A stretch of 64,000 nucleotides of DNA from contig CM039183.1 in assembly GCA_008360975.2 (NCBI GenBank), positions 45,623,850-45,687,849 of the forward strand. Reading direction: 5' to 3'. Source of the DNA: Lichenostomus cassidix (taxonomy: Eukaryota; Chordata; Aves; Passeriformes; Meliphagidae). The notes below the pieces were generated by a model, which saw only the letters and a list, made by a program, of their open reading frames with translations, was not told where the DNA came from and made no database searches. The position numbers were made by a program, and so were the translations under genes. Below, one piece after another: positions 31,764-45,727 of the stretch (its first letter is position 1; each line of letters begins with the position of its first letter).

Positions 31764-33066
31764 CGGGCACTTGAAAGTTGGGTAGTTGGAAAACAAGAAA
31801 TGAGTGGGAGGAATTGAAAATAGATGGCAACCAGAGGCATGTCTTTGTGTGTTGCTTGCTTTATAATCTCATATGAAATACTAAATATACCTTTTTAATA
31901 TCTGTAACTAATATTTCTGATTTTATCAGCAGGACTTCAGAGTATTCTTACAAAATGGATGGCATTGCTATACCATATTAAGAGGGTGAATCTAGCCCAG
32001 ATTCTAAAACTAAATTTACTAATGGTGGTCTAATCAAGCTTCACTTTTGAAAGTTTGGCTGGCCATTCCTTCTTCAGAATCCTCATATGACCTATAAATA
32101 TTCAGTATCACAGAGAATTAATGTGAGAGTGTGTGATCATCCGAATCAAGTAATGGTTTTGAAACTGTAGGTGAGTGACTTGTCCAAATTCAACTCTTTC
32201 TGCTTAAATCTTTTTATTCCCTCTCACACAAATCAATACAGTAGTTAGTCATTTTTATGAATGCATGTGCATATGGATGTTTTGAGGTCAATTAGCAGTT
32301 ATTGGCATTTTTTTAACAATTAGCTAATTCTGTTAAACTAAGTACAATTTTAGATATTTCACTTCACCATTTTTTTTTCTCCAATGGTCTTCAATAAATT
32401 AGCTAATGCTAAATTTAGTATATTAAAACCATTTTCATTAGCAAACACATTGACCTTCAATGTTCACCTGATTTTCAGTGGACATTTTTTTAAAAGTTTT
32501 AGCTAGAACTAAATAACATAAGCATTGATTTATTAATAATTTCTAGAGTAAATGTAGAGAACACTGACTTCTGAGATTATGGTTGCTAAATATAAGAAAC
32601 CATTAAACATTTTGGTGGGTTTTTATTTGGAGATTTTTCGTGTTGTTTGGTTGTTTTTTTAATAAGGTAGTTTACTAAACAAAGTAGAATTCAGTTAATG
32701 GTGTGAAATCTGAACAAAACTAAGCTGGATTGTCCTGTGTCCAACATCATATGAATGTTCAGAGACTTACAAAAATAAGCTAATATTTGTACTGGCTGAA
32801 AAGTCTACTTCTTGGGGTCAGTCACAGTGAGAACATCCATCTTCTCACTAAGCTATGAAAATGATACAATTTTGGAGGCTTCTGTGGTTTGTCTTGTTTT
32901 TCTTGGTTTCCTGTGTCTGGCATGCACATTTTGCCAATGCCAGAATCCTGAAGTGATATCTGTTGGACAAATTTCTGCCTGACAATAGACCAGGAGACTT
33001 TGTCAATTTTCTTCATGTTAGTGTGGATTTTACCCACTTTGATTTCACATTACTAGCTTCAGGCAT

Positions 33067-33102
33067 TCAAGAACATTATGCTCCTCAAGAACACTATGCT
33101 CC
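33067..33102. repeat. 18-bp tandem duplication
   Basis: Two adjacent copies of TCAAGAACATTATGCTCC, differing at one base (T to C in the second copy). This indicates a recent small duplication in intergenic DNA. Confidence 0.9.
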
Positions 33103-34799
33103 TATGTTCTGGTCAATATTTTTAAGTCAAATTTCAACTGATTTTAAAGAAAAAAAAAAAAGCAAGCACACCTACTGGCTTTTATTCAGCAGTGCTTAGC
33201 TGGATAAATACAAACCACATAAAAATATCACTGTATTTGTACTAGTGCATGTTTTGCATACCCCCAGGCTTCTTTTTTAAACAGTTCTTTAAAACACATA
33301 AAAGCTTTGCATAACTGATAAGTTATGGTAGTCAAAGTGTAATTTTGGGGCTGTGGCTTTGGGTTTTTGTTTTTTTTTGGCTGCCGTTATGGTATTTCCT
33401 CAGGAAAAATAACATGAAAGGCTTCCCTTCTTTGCCCTAGCCCCCATTTTGATTTATTTATATATTAAACCATCAAAATGTCTCTTGCTTATCTGCTTTT
33501 TAAGCCAGCAGTGACAAGTGGAGAGGAAGAATTTTGTGAATTTTCTGCAAAAGTTGCAATAGTCTGCAGTAGTGATTTCCCCAAAACGAATGATTGTTTG
33601 GTCTATCTTCAAAACAGTCCTGTGAAGCTTTCTGTAATTTCCCAGGTTATAGATTATTATTCTAATCTTATTTACTCAGCCTTGAAGTTAGTTCACTGAC
33701 GTCATTATTTGTCTTCAAGGCAATAAACACTGACTACTGAACTTTACAGCTATCAATTTCTGTTTTCATTCCCTCTTTTAAGTTCTAGACTTGCTTCGTA
33801 GTGCTGGCGTGAAAGTGGAACAGTAATTTAAAATATTCTACCTTTCCTCTTCTATAGCAAGAACAATATTTGTTCTGCAGACCTGGTTTTATTTTCCCAT
33901 GCAAAGTTATACAATTATAATAAGCACTAAGAGACTGTGAGACTAGATGCCTGAGAAAGTTCTATTTTACTTGAGACTCACTGACTTGTGGATTGATATA
34001 GGTGTTTAAAAACACCATCCCAACACGCTGAATTTGTTTCATATTTGCTCAGTAGCAGGTGTAATAGACCTTTTACCTCTGACAAGTATTTGAAAAACAA
34101 AATCCTTCAAATTTTGGTAAAAAATCTTAAGATATCTGTTCTAAATCCTCTTCATAAAATACAGCACAATTTGAGGCAACACAGCAAAGTAAGAGTAGGG
34201 GAGATTTTATCAATTAGAATGAATATTTAGTCTACACTAGTCTAGGTCATTAACTAAGACTATTTTCATAACCAATGTAAATAGTAAACAACAAATTGCT
34301 ACCTGTAAAGTATATTTATTAACAATAATTCAATTGACTTTCATGAAGTAGTGTTTCAGCCTAAAGGTACAGAGAAGGAACAAGGCTGTGTAACAGTGCA
34401 CATCTCAGAAAGTTTGGGTGCTCAACATGTTCCTTATAGGCAAGGTTCTTACTGAATTCAACTCACTACTGTGTCTAGAAAGCTGGGTAATATTTATTGC
34501 TGTGTTATTTAAACACAAAATAGAGTGATTGCCATCCATATCTGAAAACCATGTGAGCCTGCTTGAGGATCTGAAAATAGGGACCATTTTGTACAGTAAA
34601 TCAGAGTTCACTCCTGATTTGCTGGTATGCCTTGTAATAAAGTAAAAGACATATCTACAAATTTCTGGCCTTAGGACCCTGATTACAAATCTACACCTGA
34701 ATCCAGCTTTCACAAGGAAAGACTCTCTGAACATACATTTTCAGTTGAACAGTTCAAAAAGCTCCCAGCTCTTACCAAGTATCACCAAATTTAAGCCAA

Positions 34800-35050
34800 A
34801 TAAAGCAGTTCTAGAGTACAAAAATTTTATGCAGGGTGTGTAAAGTACTTCTTCCACTCTCCTTGACAGTCTCCAGTAGCAAGGAGTACTGTTTTGGGCA
34901 CCATACTTGAAGAAATATGTAGACACCCTGGAGGCAATCCAGAGAGGAGTAAAAAGAATGAGCAACAGTCTAGAGGCAGCACGAGGGAGGGTGGAAGGAA
35001 TTGGCATTGTTTAGTCTAGAGAAGGGAGGACTAAGGAAAGATGGGATGTC
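34800..35050 (+). mobile_element. Old CR1 LINE fragment (ORF2 region)
   Basis: The plus strand translates in a shifted frame to KYVDTLEAIQRGVKRMSNSL, like the CR1 segment that describes the end of the reverse-transcriptase region (VDTLEAIQRGATK). Several frame shifts and stops follow. It is an old, decayed copy. Confidence 0.7.
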
Positions 35051-35059
35051 AGCCCATAA

Positions 35060-38000
35060 CCATGAAACTGTTTCTGCAAAAAAGAAAATATCAACTATAG
35101 ATGGGAGAGAGAAGTAATGAAAAGAACACAGCAGGGGAGCTTCAATATTGTGCCTAAAGTAACTTTCTAAATAGAAAGGAAATGCTTAAAAAAGTTTTCT
35201 GACTACATTTTATTTTCAGTTTGAAAATTAAATACTGATACCTGCAAAGATGCGAAGCACAAGTAAACTGTATATAAGCTATAACCTCTAGGCCAGTTCA
35301 GAAGACTTAACAATAAACTCTCTGGGATGTCTGGAAGATTTTATATTAAACAAGTGCCTGCAGTAAATCATGCCTACTTAGGATGACAGGATACTTGTTG
35401 CTGAATGCAAATGAGTTGAACATAATTGGTACTAAGTTTATAAATAGTAGCACTCTATTTTCATTTGGGTTTTTATTTTGTTTTTCAGACCAGCAAGAAA
35501 ATCTCCTGGGGTAGTAATGGTTCAATCCTAATTTTTCTTTGAATTTTTTTCTTTTTGTGGGCCACTGAACAGAACCATTAATTTTGCTCACAGTCATAGC
35601 AAATTTTGTGTAAGATCTGGCCTGCTTTCTATTCTCAATCTATAATGCTTTCAGGATTGAAAAGTGGTTTTAGGCTTTCAAACCAGTTGTTCTCAATTTT
35701 TTTGTGCTAAAGGGGGAAACTGATTTTCCCTTTTTATATCAATCTTCTTTAATTCTGAATGTTTTGGAGGTGAGTTTTCAGCCCTGTCGTCTTGCTCCAT
35801 TCCTACTCCTTTCTAGGGATCTAAATAATAAATTCAGTAAAGACTACCCATTTTAGCTATAAACAAGCTATAAGTAAACCAGGACATTATGTCTAGATAT
35901 GTGCATTGAAAATTCATAAAAATGAAAGGACGTTTTAGGCTCATATCCCTCTGAACTGAAACTTGGAACTTTACACTTTGTGTGGGGAGATTATTTATAC
36001 TACTCACATTTACTTTATTTGTGCTTCTAGAGAACTGCTAGCTCAGAAGAGACCATTTACCAGTGATTTGCAAATACATCTAGTCAGAAAAGAGGAACAA
36101 GCTGGGCTCCCCTTCCCAGAGGGCTACTAGAAATCAAAAGATACAGCAGGTAGAGGAAGTTGCTCCATCATAATTGTATTTTACTTAATGCATTATATTT
36201 TGCCATATCTTAAGGATGCAAGTTTTCTGGAGTACTTACCTGCTTGAAAGAATATATAAACATACAACTGTAGTGAGAGTCAATTCTGAGTTGCAGTAGT
36301 TCTAGCTTTTATAGTTTTCAGTAACAGATCCCAAAGCAACAAAGGTCAACAGTACTGTCCTCATTTTTTAAAAAATAGAAACTCTAAGAATTGGGCTGGC
36401 TGGGAGGATTAGCCACTGTTCTCTAAACCAGTGAGACAGTAAAAAATAGGACTTGGGGACTTTGAATCACAGTTCTGCGCTGTAACAAGGAGACAGCATT
36501 CCTGAATTCAGCTGAAAGCACGTTGATATTTTATATCAGCAATGAAAACTGCTTATAGGACTATTAGTGTGACCATCTGCAATGGGTCACAAGTGATCAG
36601 AAGGGAATGGTATATACATAAAAGCCCAAAAACTTCAATTCATAAGGTTGACTATAAACTTATAATCGACTTTTAGGAAGTCTAGGAACACCATCACATC
36701 TTAATTTATTTTAGGTTCTGCGCCAAAAAAGCTAAAGGGGAATTGAATAATAGAGATGTGTAAAAGAAGCAGGAGTAATGTCCAGCCAGTTGGAGCTCAC
36801 CCCTAATTCCAAGAACAAACTTTCATTTCATTACCCTTCCTTCCTGCCCCTGCTTGCATATAAGTGGGTGATAAAACAATATTCCTGGGAAACAGTTACA
36901 TTTCAGCTGCAGACCAAAGATGCACGTTTGTTCTGTACAGTACTAAATGAATGGACGACACAAGAATGCATCAGTCCTGTGAGTTACATGTGTTAGCCTC
37001 CATTGTCTGGAGCATGACTTGCAAAGCTGCTTCTGCACTTGAGACATGTACCTAATATAGTTGTGTGTCTGAACATTCCTCAGCTGTGCCTGCAGGAGAA
37101 GGAATGCAAAAACATTCAACCTCCCACATTTATAGCTGTTGTGAAATGCTGGCATACTCTAGCAATCAGCATTAATACTTGAGTTGGTTTTGCAGATTTC
37201 TTGTTTAAATGACACTAATTTAAGTTTCAAGAACTTCCATCTCCTTTGTGTGATGTGGATTTCAGATGTGAATGTGCTTATGTCTGTCTGTATGTGTGTT
37301 GGAGATGGACAAGTTTAACAAGGAGTCTTCTATAACTCTTAAATACCTGTGGGTCAATCTTTAAATATTGTGTATGTATAATTAACTTCTCCAGTGCTGC
37401 ATTCCTGGACAACTACAGGTATATGTAGGTACAAAAAGAGTTGATATACAAGGGTTTCTGTAATGCCACTGAATTTGCACATACTGAAGTTTAATCAACT
37501 AGAAAAATACTAAACTTAATTTTAAAAAACCCAAAGATTACTTCTGAAGTGATGTAATGCAGTGTATTTTCATGTATGTGATAAACTGTTTCAAAGAAAT
37601 CACTAGCCAGTGAAATCACTCAATTGGCTCCATTTCTCCTTTCACAAAAATAGATTTGGTGTTGTGCACTGAGAGGTCTATTCCAGTTGTGCAGCAGGAG
37701 AATCTATTCTTTATCGTAATTTTTGTTGGGGGGGGGTTGATGTTCAGTACAGGTTAAAGAGTTGGAATTCGGGACTGGGAAACCACTCATCAGCTAGAGT
37801 GAATGTCTGTTCCTTAATTCAGATATTGGCCTATATCCTGGGGAATTGCAGCACTTGAGGACCTCGAATGTCATTCAAACCTACCTTAGTTCTACCCATC
37901 TGATGTAGCTAGCTATGTTCTTGAAGGCTCTTTGCTCTTTGACATTGTATAATAATGTTGCATGTTTGAAAGAGAATGAAAGGTATCACTAAAATAGCAG

Positions 38001-38940
38001 TGCCTCAAAACAAGCAATTCAGGACTCTAAATAAGTGCAATAAAACGTTGTATTTATTTTCATTCTTCCATTTTTCTCTCTCTCTTCTTGCTAGTTTTCA
38101 CATATATGTAAACATAATACAAATTCTTCAATAGGTTATCTTACTACAGAACAGAAGTAAGACTTTATTAACACTGAGGCGTTGAACTACAGTTCACCCT
38201 TTCAAAAAGACATCCAATCTCGATTTTTAAACTCCTAAAGGGATAAAATACACTATTTTAACAGCTTTTTTCTGTGTTCATAACCTTTGCCAAACAAAAA
38301 TATCTCTCTGTGTATAGTCCTGATTCATTTAGTACTATTGCCTACCTACTCAACCTTTTCCTACATTCATCTGCTAGACTGAAAAACGCATTATCAATTC
38401 TTCCTGCCTAAACTATTAAGAATTTAAAGAGTAGTTTAGCCATCTATTATCCATAGGTAAGATAGGTGTTTTTTTTCCTAACATCTAAATCATTCTCTTG
38501 ACAACTCTTTGAACTTTCTCCAAGTCACAACATCAATCCTGAATTGTACTCACTAGACTGAATGTAGCAGCAGTCATTCCACTGCCAGGCACAGAAGTAA
38601 AATTAAAATTCTTCTCCCTGTAAATATCCTTGCATATCCAAGAATTGTTAGCCTTTTTTTATTATTGGCAACACATGGTGGTTACCATATGATTATTCTC
38701 ATATTCTTCTATAAGACAAGGCCCAGTAGCATCTCCTGTAATTACAGCTGCAGTTGCATTTCATACATGGCTGTTCTGTTACAACTGTATGTGCTCACCT
38801 TCACAGCACCCAGCAGCAGTGATCTGACCTTCACTTTTTATCACTGTCTCTTGCCCTGTAAAATATTAACAGTGTGATACTTCTTAGTCATTGTTACTCT
38901 GTTTGCAATTGTGCCATTGTGTTTCTTTCTGAATACTAGA
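35060..38940. other. Intergenic, no supported gene
   Basis: AT-rich sequence with open frames of no more than about 85 codons, none recognised. A G run sits near 37730. No mobile element was recognised, though diverged ones may be present. Confidence 0.5.
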
Positions 38941-38949
38941 ATCCAGAGA

Positions 38950-39600
38950 GTGAGGTTCTATGTTTCAAATGAAGAACATGGGGAGGTGGGCAGGGTCTAA
39001 AAAGACCCTTTCTAGTACATAAGTAATCTGTGGCACATGGGCATTAACATTTTTCTCCTGTCTTTTCAAAGAGCCTATTTGCAAGGAATATCATGTCCCT
39101 TTTTGAGCATTTTCTTCTTGAGGCTAAACCATCTCAGTTCATGCAACTTTTGTCATACTAAATTTCTCCCCATGATCAATAATCTTTGAAATCTCAGGTA
39201 GCTCATATTCTTCTTGGTGTGCAGTGCCTAAACTTCACACAATATTTCAGATTAAGCCCTAGAATTGTTGAGTACAGCACAGAACAAGCTTATTTCACAT
39301 ATCTTGCAGGCACTACTCTTGGTTAGAAAACCCAGTATTGTGTTTGCTTTTTTCACAACAGCGTTATAATGTTGATTCCTGCTTAGCTTGTGATTCAGTA
39401 TATTTCACGGACTCTTTTAAGAAAAAAATGCCAACAGCCAATTGTTTTCCAGCCTATATTTATGCAGCTCATTATTCTTGTCCTAATGGAGGATTTTACA
39501 TTTATCTCTCTTGAATAGTGCCCAGGCAGTGATGGGAGCCCTCTTCATTCTTCCTGTAAGATCTTTGCCAACATTTTTGTATTTCTTATTGCAAAATCCA
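38950..39600 (-). mobile_element. Ancient CR1/L3-type LINE fragment
   Basis: The plus strand shows the complement of L3/CR1 features: AGGCTAAACCATCTCAGTTC, then ATATTTCAGATTAAGCC, and GGATTTTACATTTATCTCTC, which resemble the minus strand of amniote-wide L3/CR1 repeats. It is far more decayed than the avian CR1 copies in EXO1, so it is probably an old insertion. Confidence 0.5.
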
Positions 39601-40530
39601 CAAGATACACGGGACTAGCTATTATATGGATATTTCTTTTTGCCTTTGGATTCACATCTTTATTTGTTTTGAAGGCATAGTGAAGTTGGGTGTTAGATAA
39701 GCACCAACTCTATTAGCAAATACTTCGTGTGTGGACAAGGAGACAAGAGAAGAAACTTCTTAATTTGGGGGGTAAACTCCATAAATTCTGATTTGTTTGA
39801 CCAGAGATTAAACCCCGATGTGAGTCTAACCGCATTGAGAAGAAAAAGGCAGGAGCTGACATGGGTTAAACCTTTGTAAAATTCCATGACGTCAAACAGA
39901 TGATTAGAATTTCAGTCAGGAGAAAGACCTCCAGCATGTATAGATTTCCTTTGTGTTCTCTTGCAATGCAATCATGACTTCTAGTGCAAACTAATTCAGG
40001 AATTAGGAATAAAGAAAACATCTCTTTTCAGTATTTTTTAGAAACAGATCTTTATGCACTGTCTAGCTCACACTTAATAAGCAAAATTAAATAAACAGCT
40101 CTTCAGCAATTTATGCTGGAGCCAAAACTGGTTCTGAGCACTCTGAGAATATGGCAGAAATAAGAAAATGTGTATAAGCAAAATTATCATTAACTGAGTC
40201 TGAGCACAGTTTTTATATCACAAATACTTTTACTGGTAAATATAAATATTTGGGATTAGTAGCTGATTAAATGTAGCATGTTCACTTCAAAGCACACAAA
40301 GCACCAGGATTTGTTTTGACCCCACTTCTATAGTTTTGGAATCATTGTTCAACTATTTGTTTAAATTTAGTAAAACAGAAACTGGGGCAAAATGGGAAAG
40401 ACACTTGTGTTTTGAGCAGTGAAATCAGTCTGGTCCTTAAATTTTGGCCTGTTCTAGTCTAGATGTGGGGTTTTTATTAATCTCCTGGTTCATTTCCTCT
40501 AGTGTCCCAGAAGTAGACCAAGAATTACTT

Positions 40531-40570
40531 TGAAGCACCTATTTATTTTTTGAAGCACCTATTTATTTAT
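40531..40570. repeat. 20-bp tandem duplication
   Basis: Two adjacent copies of TGAAGCACCTATTTATTTTT, identical except near the last bases. Confidence 0.9.
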
Positions 40571-42062
40571 TGTTTGCGTAACATAGCATTGCTCAGAAAA
40601 TCTCAGTTATTGTTTAAGGTTGTGTAGCAGACTTCAGTGTGGCATTAACTTTGATAATCACATAAATATAAGAAACCATACTCATGGGCCTAGTCAAAAG
40701 GTCAGAAAATGCAAGTATAGAGAAAAATTCTGTCTTCTCCAAAGGATTATATTTTCAAATTTCCTGAGGCTCTCCCTGTAATCTGGACTCCTTATAGCAT
40801 TAATGTCACAAAAACTGAGGTTTGTTAAGATTTCCAGAAGGGTATGCCTGGCATCAAAATGAGAAGATATACACTCACAGCCTGAAATATTCAGTGTGTA
40901 GTATGACTGTCTTTTTCAAATTCAATTTGACTGTAACATCCTCCAAAGAGTTTGCCAGCAATAACCTGCTGAGCTTCACAGTCCATGGATAGATATGTGA
41001 TGTTGTGCTCTTGCTCTTCTGTTTGCTATTGTACTGAAGGCAACTTTGTTTTAATGCTTTCATACTTCAGTAAGATCATAAAACACAGTCCAACCAAGAG
41101 TGTGTGGATCTCATTTATACATAACCAAAACACATCCCAAAACCCCACAAAACTTCCTATGCTGAGAATTAGCAGAAAGTTCCATACTTTTTAAAATTAG
41201 ATTGCTAGAATCAAATAACCCCTCTTTTAGTTTTTTCAGTTACCTGAGTGCCTCTTGCCATACATATTGCAAATTTTTATGGCACTTACATGGGTGTAAC
41301 TTAATAGTCAACAAGCTTTTTTTTTAATTCATCTTTTCCCCCATGTAAATTGAGATTTGGATTTTCTCTCCTGACAAACCATCTTAAGTAAAATTAATTT
41401 GATGGGAGGAAAAAATAGAGCAGTTTGAATCAGGAAACAAAATACTTGGCAAAACTGTATTCTGAAGAAAAACTTTCCAGAAACTTAAAATCTTTCATGT
41501 CTGCTAGAGTGCTTGACCTCTCCTTCTCTCCACCTCCTGTGGATAAGTGCTTCCTCCCATGAATTGTAACATGGTAGCTTTAGCTCTGCAGCCTTTATGG
41601 CTCCAGACACTAATTTCAGTGCCTGCCCAGCTTCAACTGGAATTGCTTCATTTATTTTATAGGGTTTTGCCTAAATTTTCCTCTAGTAAAACTGCAGCCT
41701 CCCACAGATCCTGCAGTTGGATAGTTTATTTTCAGAAAGAGAAGGTAGGACTGGGGGTTTACTTTTGGAGCTGGGTTCAAGCCCCTTAGCTACACACATG
41801 TGCTGTCACTCTGGGCACTACAAAGGCCTTAACTTCTGGCAGCAGATAGTTCATTTTCTGTGCTGGGTCCAGGGAGACAGGAGCTACTGGGAGTGCACAG
41901 TGTGGAGTTTGTGGCTCAGCCTCTTCAGAGAAAAAAAGAGATCATAGCAGGGTCTTCCCTGTTCTTTATCCATTGAATTATAAGGATGCTCCTCTGTGAA
42001 GCACACGACAGTAATCTTGCACAACACTTGCCTCACAGGCCTTGGATGTCAGAAACAAAGGA

Positions 42063-42083
42063 AACCTTCCTTTAAGGAAGGTT
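42063..42083. repeat. 21-bp perfect hairpin (10 + 1 + 10)
   Basis: AACCTTCCTT, a single T, then AAGGAAGGTT. With a one-base spacer it is effectively a palindrome. No transcript context is visible. Confidence 0.9.
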
Positions 42084-44570
42084 ATTAAGGTAAGAAGTCC
42101 TGACATGAACTAGCCTGCAGACCTCCATAATCTTCAAGGTCTACCTATACCAGTAGCAATTCCACCTCTCAGTTTCTTGTGACAACCCCCCTCTGCACCA
42201 ACCCCCTCCTGAAGATTGTCACCTCTCACCAGCCTGCACTGTGCGAGACATCCTGCTTCCTTGGCAAAATCATCTGGATGAGCTGGGTGATGGAATTCAG
42301 CTGCTACATTAACCTACCCTGTTGTACCTGTAGCAAAAATAGTTCACAGTGGTGAGCAAGGCTAACTCACACAGCTGTTCTTCAGCTGATTCAAGAAATT
42401 TTGTCTCAACAAAATTCCCTGGAAAGGGAGAATTACCCAAATAGCAGTAATGGTCTCAGCCATCTCATTTAAAGTGCTGCTCCAGACCTGACAAAGGCTT
42501 AGAAGGCTGAGTGACTGAGGCACAGCCAAATTTTGTGGGTTCAAGACAGGCTGAATGACAATAGCAGAACAGCTATGAATTCTCATACAGGTTTGTTACA
42601 TGGCAACTAAGGGCAGATTATTTATCATTTTCAGCAATCTTGGAACCTGTACATGGGTCCTGCAAACACAGAAAGCCTGGTGCCTTTCCAAAAAAAGACC
42701 AGGAACAAAATCAGTGTGTACAAGGATGGCTGGGAAGAGCTGAGAGTTAAACCAAATCCAGCTGCCTCCTAGGAAAATGCAGTTTCTCCTGAGGCCTCTC
42801 CTGACAGTTTTGACAGGTTTATAGCAGAGCCAGTATAATTTCAAATGGCAAAATTATCTTCATAACCCCTGCAATGCTTGGGTTACCCTGACAGTCTAGA
42901 CAGCACAGATATGTCTGCGCTAAGCTGGTGATTTTGCCCTCACCTGCAGCACAGCAGCTGTTTTTACTATCGATGGCTCTTTTATTTTGTAGGTGACTAA
43001 TGCATCAAGCTGCTGGAAAATTAGTTAATATTCCTCAGCCAGTCAGCATTCAAATATGCAGCTCACATCACTATCTGATTTTTAATTTTAGAGCACAGAT
43101 GCAGGATTTTAGGAGAGAAGGGTCAGACAGAGACCATACTCCTATCCATCACTTGATATTAAGTTTTTAAGTTCTCAGAGTAAGGGCCAAGTTGCCTTGT
43201 GAAGTAGTGCCAGCACCAAGAATAGAATTTCTTTATTTGCCATGTCTGTCTTTCAGCACCATTCTGTGTGGTTTTTTCCATTGACAGAGTTCATGTTTTG
43301 TTCAGGAAAAGGCTATATCCACCCTCCATCTGTGAGCATGTGTTTCTTTCTCATAAGTTCTCCTTGTAAGCTAATGGGTGTAATAGTTGCCTTAGTGAGA
43401 TCACACTGAGGCTCAGGCTTTCCAGGCAGTCACAGGCAGGCTTGTGAAGAGTACATGGTTGCAGCTGCTTTGGGTTGAAGCAATGATATGCATGCTTAGC
43501 CCCTTGGCTCACTCCTTCCCCTCTCCTCACCCACTGGTTAGCTGACCTAAAGATTTCCCTGGAAATGCATCTGTCAGGCTGTAAAGTCTTGGCTCTGTTC
43601 TTGAGAATGAGAAATAAATTTTAGGTCTACCAGCAGTGTCTTGGTCAACCGCATCAAGGACCATGCAATCAATAGCCTTTCTGACATAAAACAGGCTTGG
43701 GCTGAAGATCTGATTAAGATCCAGACCATGTTGTTATACACAGAAAGAAAGTAAAGCCAGGGTCATGAAATATTTGCAAAAACAAACACCATCAGCCAAG
43801 CCCACCCTGCAACAAATCATAAGCAACCTCATAAAGGCCCTTTACAGTCCCTGATGGACATGATGTAAGTGCTGAGTGGCCCAAGCAGCCCCTCCTCAGT
43901 TCAGTCCCTGCCTGCCTGCTCTGGAAGCTCCATATGTACCCAGGCAGGCACACTCCCTCCTGAGGGTCTGCCACTGCAGGGGAAAGGACAGTGCTGCTTT
44001 TCAAACTCTGGCATTGCAACTTGCTCTATGTTCTTTGAAACCCCTCTGGACTGCACTGCTACAGCTGTGTGCCATAGGAACATGAGTTAAAAGAGGCACC
44101 ATATGAAAAACAGGAGGCAGGGAGTGATGATTTTCTGGGGAGAAGCTTTAAGGGCATTACTACTTTCATTAAAGCTATATTCATGTCCCTCTAAACTAGG
44201 GTCAGACTGTTATTAATTATAGGACCTGACTGGCATTGCATGTTTTGGACTGTATAGGAACAAGTAGTAGCTAATTTAAACTCCTAAGAAGCAGCCTAAA
44301 AACATCAGGGGAGAAAAGTGTGTAGAGTTAAATTTGCAAAGCAATAACACACTTTAGGAAAGCTAAAGAAACTAAGCACATATTTACAGGCAGAAATGTG
44401 GTTTGGGTTAATTTTTTTTTTCCCTCTGTCTTTTACAGGTTGATTTCAAAACTATGAAAAAAGGGGCTATTTTAAGATTTGGGAGATTTGTCTCAAAATC
44501 TTTCTGGGACAGTGGTTCTTGAGGCAAGTATGGATGCTATTACTAGTTTTGTACATAGGTTGCACTATGA

Positions 44571-44645
44571 CATATTTTTAACATAAAAATATGTTAAAAA
44601 CATTTTAACATAATTCAAAATGTTAAAACATTTTAACATAATTGC
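44571..44645. repeat. AT-rich direct and inverted repeat cluster
   Basis: ACATTTTAACATAATT occurs twice about 27 bases apart, and TTTTTAACAT and ATGTTAAAAA are inverted copies of each other. The cluster can fold into alternative hairpins. Confidence 0.85.
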
Positions 44646-45709
44646 ATTTCTCAATCACCCTCAGGGATCACTTGAGGTTTGCTGCAGAAATCCTCCCACT
44701 CTCCCCACTTCCACTTCATAGTACCTAAGTTACAACACTGGTTTTTAGAAATTTGTCCTGCTTAGGTCTTTCTGTTTTCTCCCTATAATTTCTCTATAGG
44801 CTTTCCTGCAATGGAAATATAGCAGGGCCCTTTGATGCTGAAGGTTATATTCTGTCCTATTATGTCATTGTACCGTCTTAATTTACTGTATTTTATCTAA
44901 ACAAAGCAACTAATTTGTAGCAGAGGATACCATCTGTCACTTAGTGTGTTTAACTGTGTACCTTTTTGAAATATTTTTATCCTGAAACGACCACCATCTG
45001 GAAATAGTTAGTGTGGGAAAACAATAAAAACCCCATCTAAGTTCACAAGAGTTGTTGCCTTGAACAAGATTAGTATTTCCATTCATTTATTTATTCTACC
45101 AAAATGTAATGCTAAGTCATTTTTAAATCCAGTTTGGAAAGCTTCTGCTGTTGCTTATGTGTGCTAAAGCCCAAGCTGAGGTTATCATGTTTGCCTTGCA
45201 ACAACAAATGTCAATTTGCACTCCATAAAGCATTGTGCACAGGTTGTAGCGGTGATTGTAGATGGCTGTAGGACATACATCCCTCAAGGATCACTGTTCC
45301 AGAAAGGCCCTCATACCATGCTAATATTCAGTGTCCTTCAGGTTGTTTTGGTTTATATTTGAAAATGAGGCATAGTGCTTGGTCTCACAAAGGGCTGAGG
45401 CCATGGGACCCAACCTAACATGGTACTTTAGCACACCATGTACATACATAAGTGCTTTGAAGCCAGAGCACTGAGCATCTTCTGGGATTTAGCTGGTAGT
45501 CTATGGAAGAAACAGAAGTATCCTCAAAACATTTTCTGTTCTCTGGTGGAATGAACACATGTCCCTATCATGAAGATACTTTTAAAAGCAAATGGCATCT
45601 CTGCCTTCTCTTTTACATTAGTGGTACATTGGAAGGAACTATAAAATCTGCTTACCACAGCATTGTGTCCTTCACTGAAAAAAAAAAGTACTTGTTTCTA
45701 ATCAATAAG

Positions 45710-45727
45710 TATTTGCTCGAGCAAATA
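45710..45727. repeat. 18-bp perfect palindrome
   Basis: TATTTGCTCGAGCAAATA reads the same on both strands and is centred on CTCGAG. Confidence 0.95.

Larger units (their letters stand above)
30050..34790. other. Intergenic, no supported gene
   Basis: Non-coding AT-rich sequence downstream of EXO1. It includes a 29-base T run (31732-31760) and an 18-bp tandem duplication (33067-33102). In mammals the intronless BECN2 gene lies between EXO1 and MAP1LC3C; no beclin-like frame is present here. Confidence 0.6.

Noticed and set aside
43792..44090. Several overlapping frames of 60-75 codons on both strands.
   Set aside because: Locally higher GC with few stops; frames conflict, and none has homology or splice signals I recognise.
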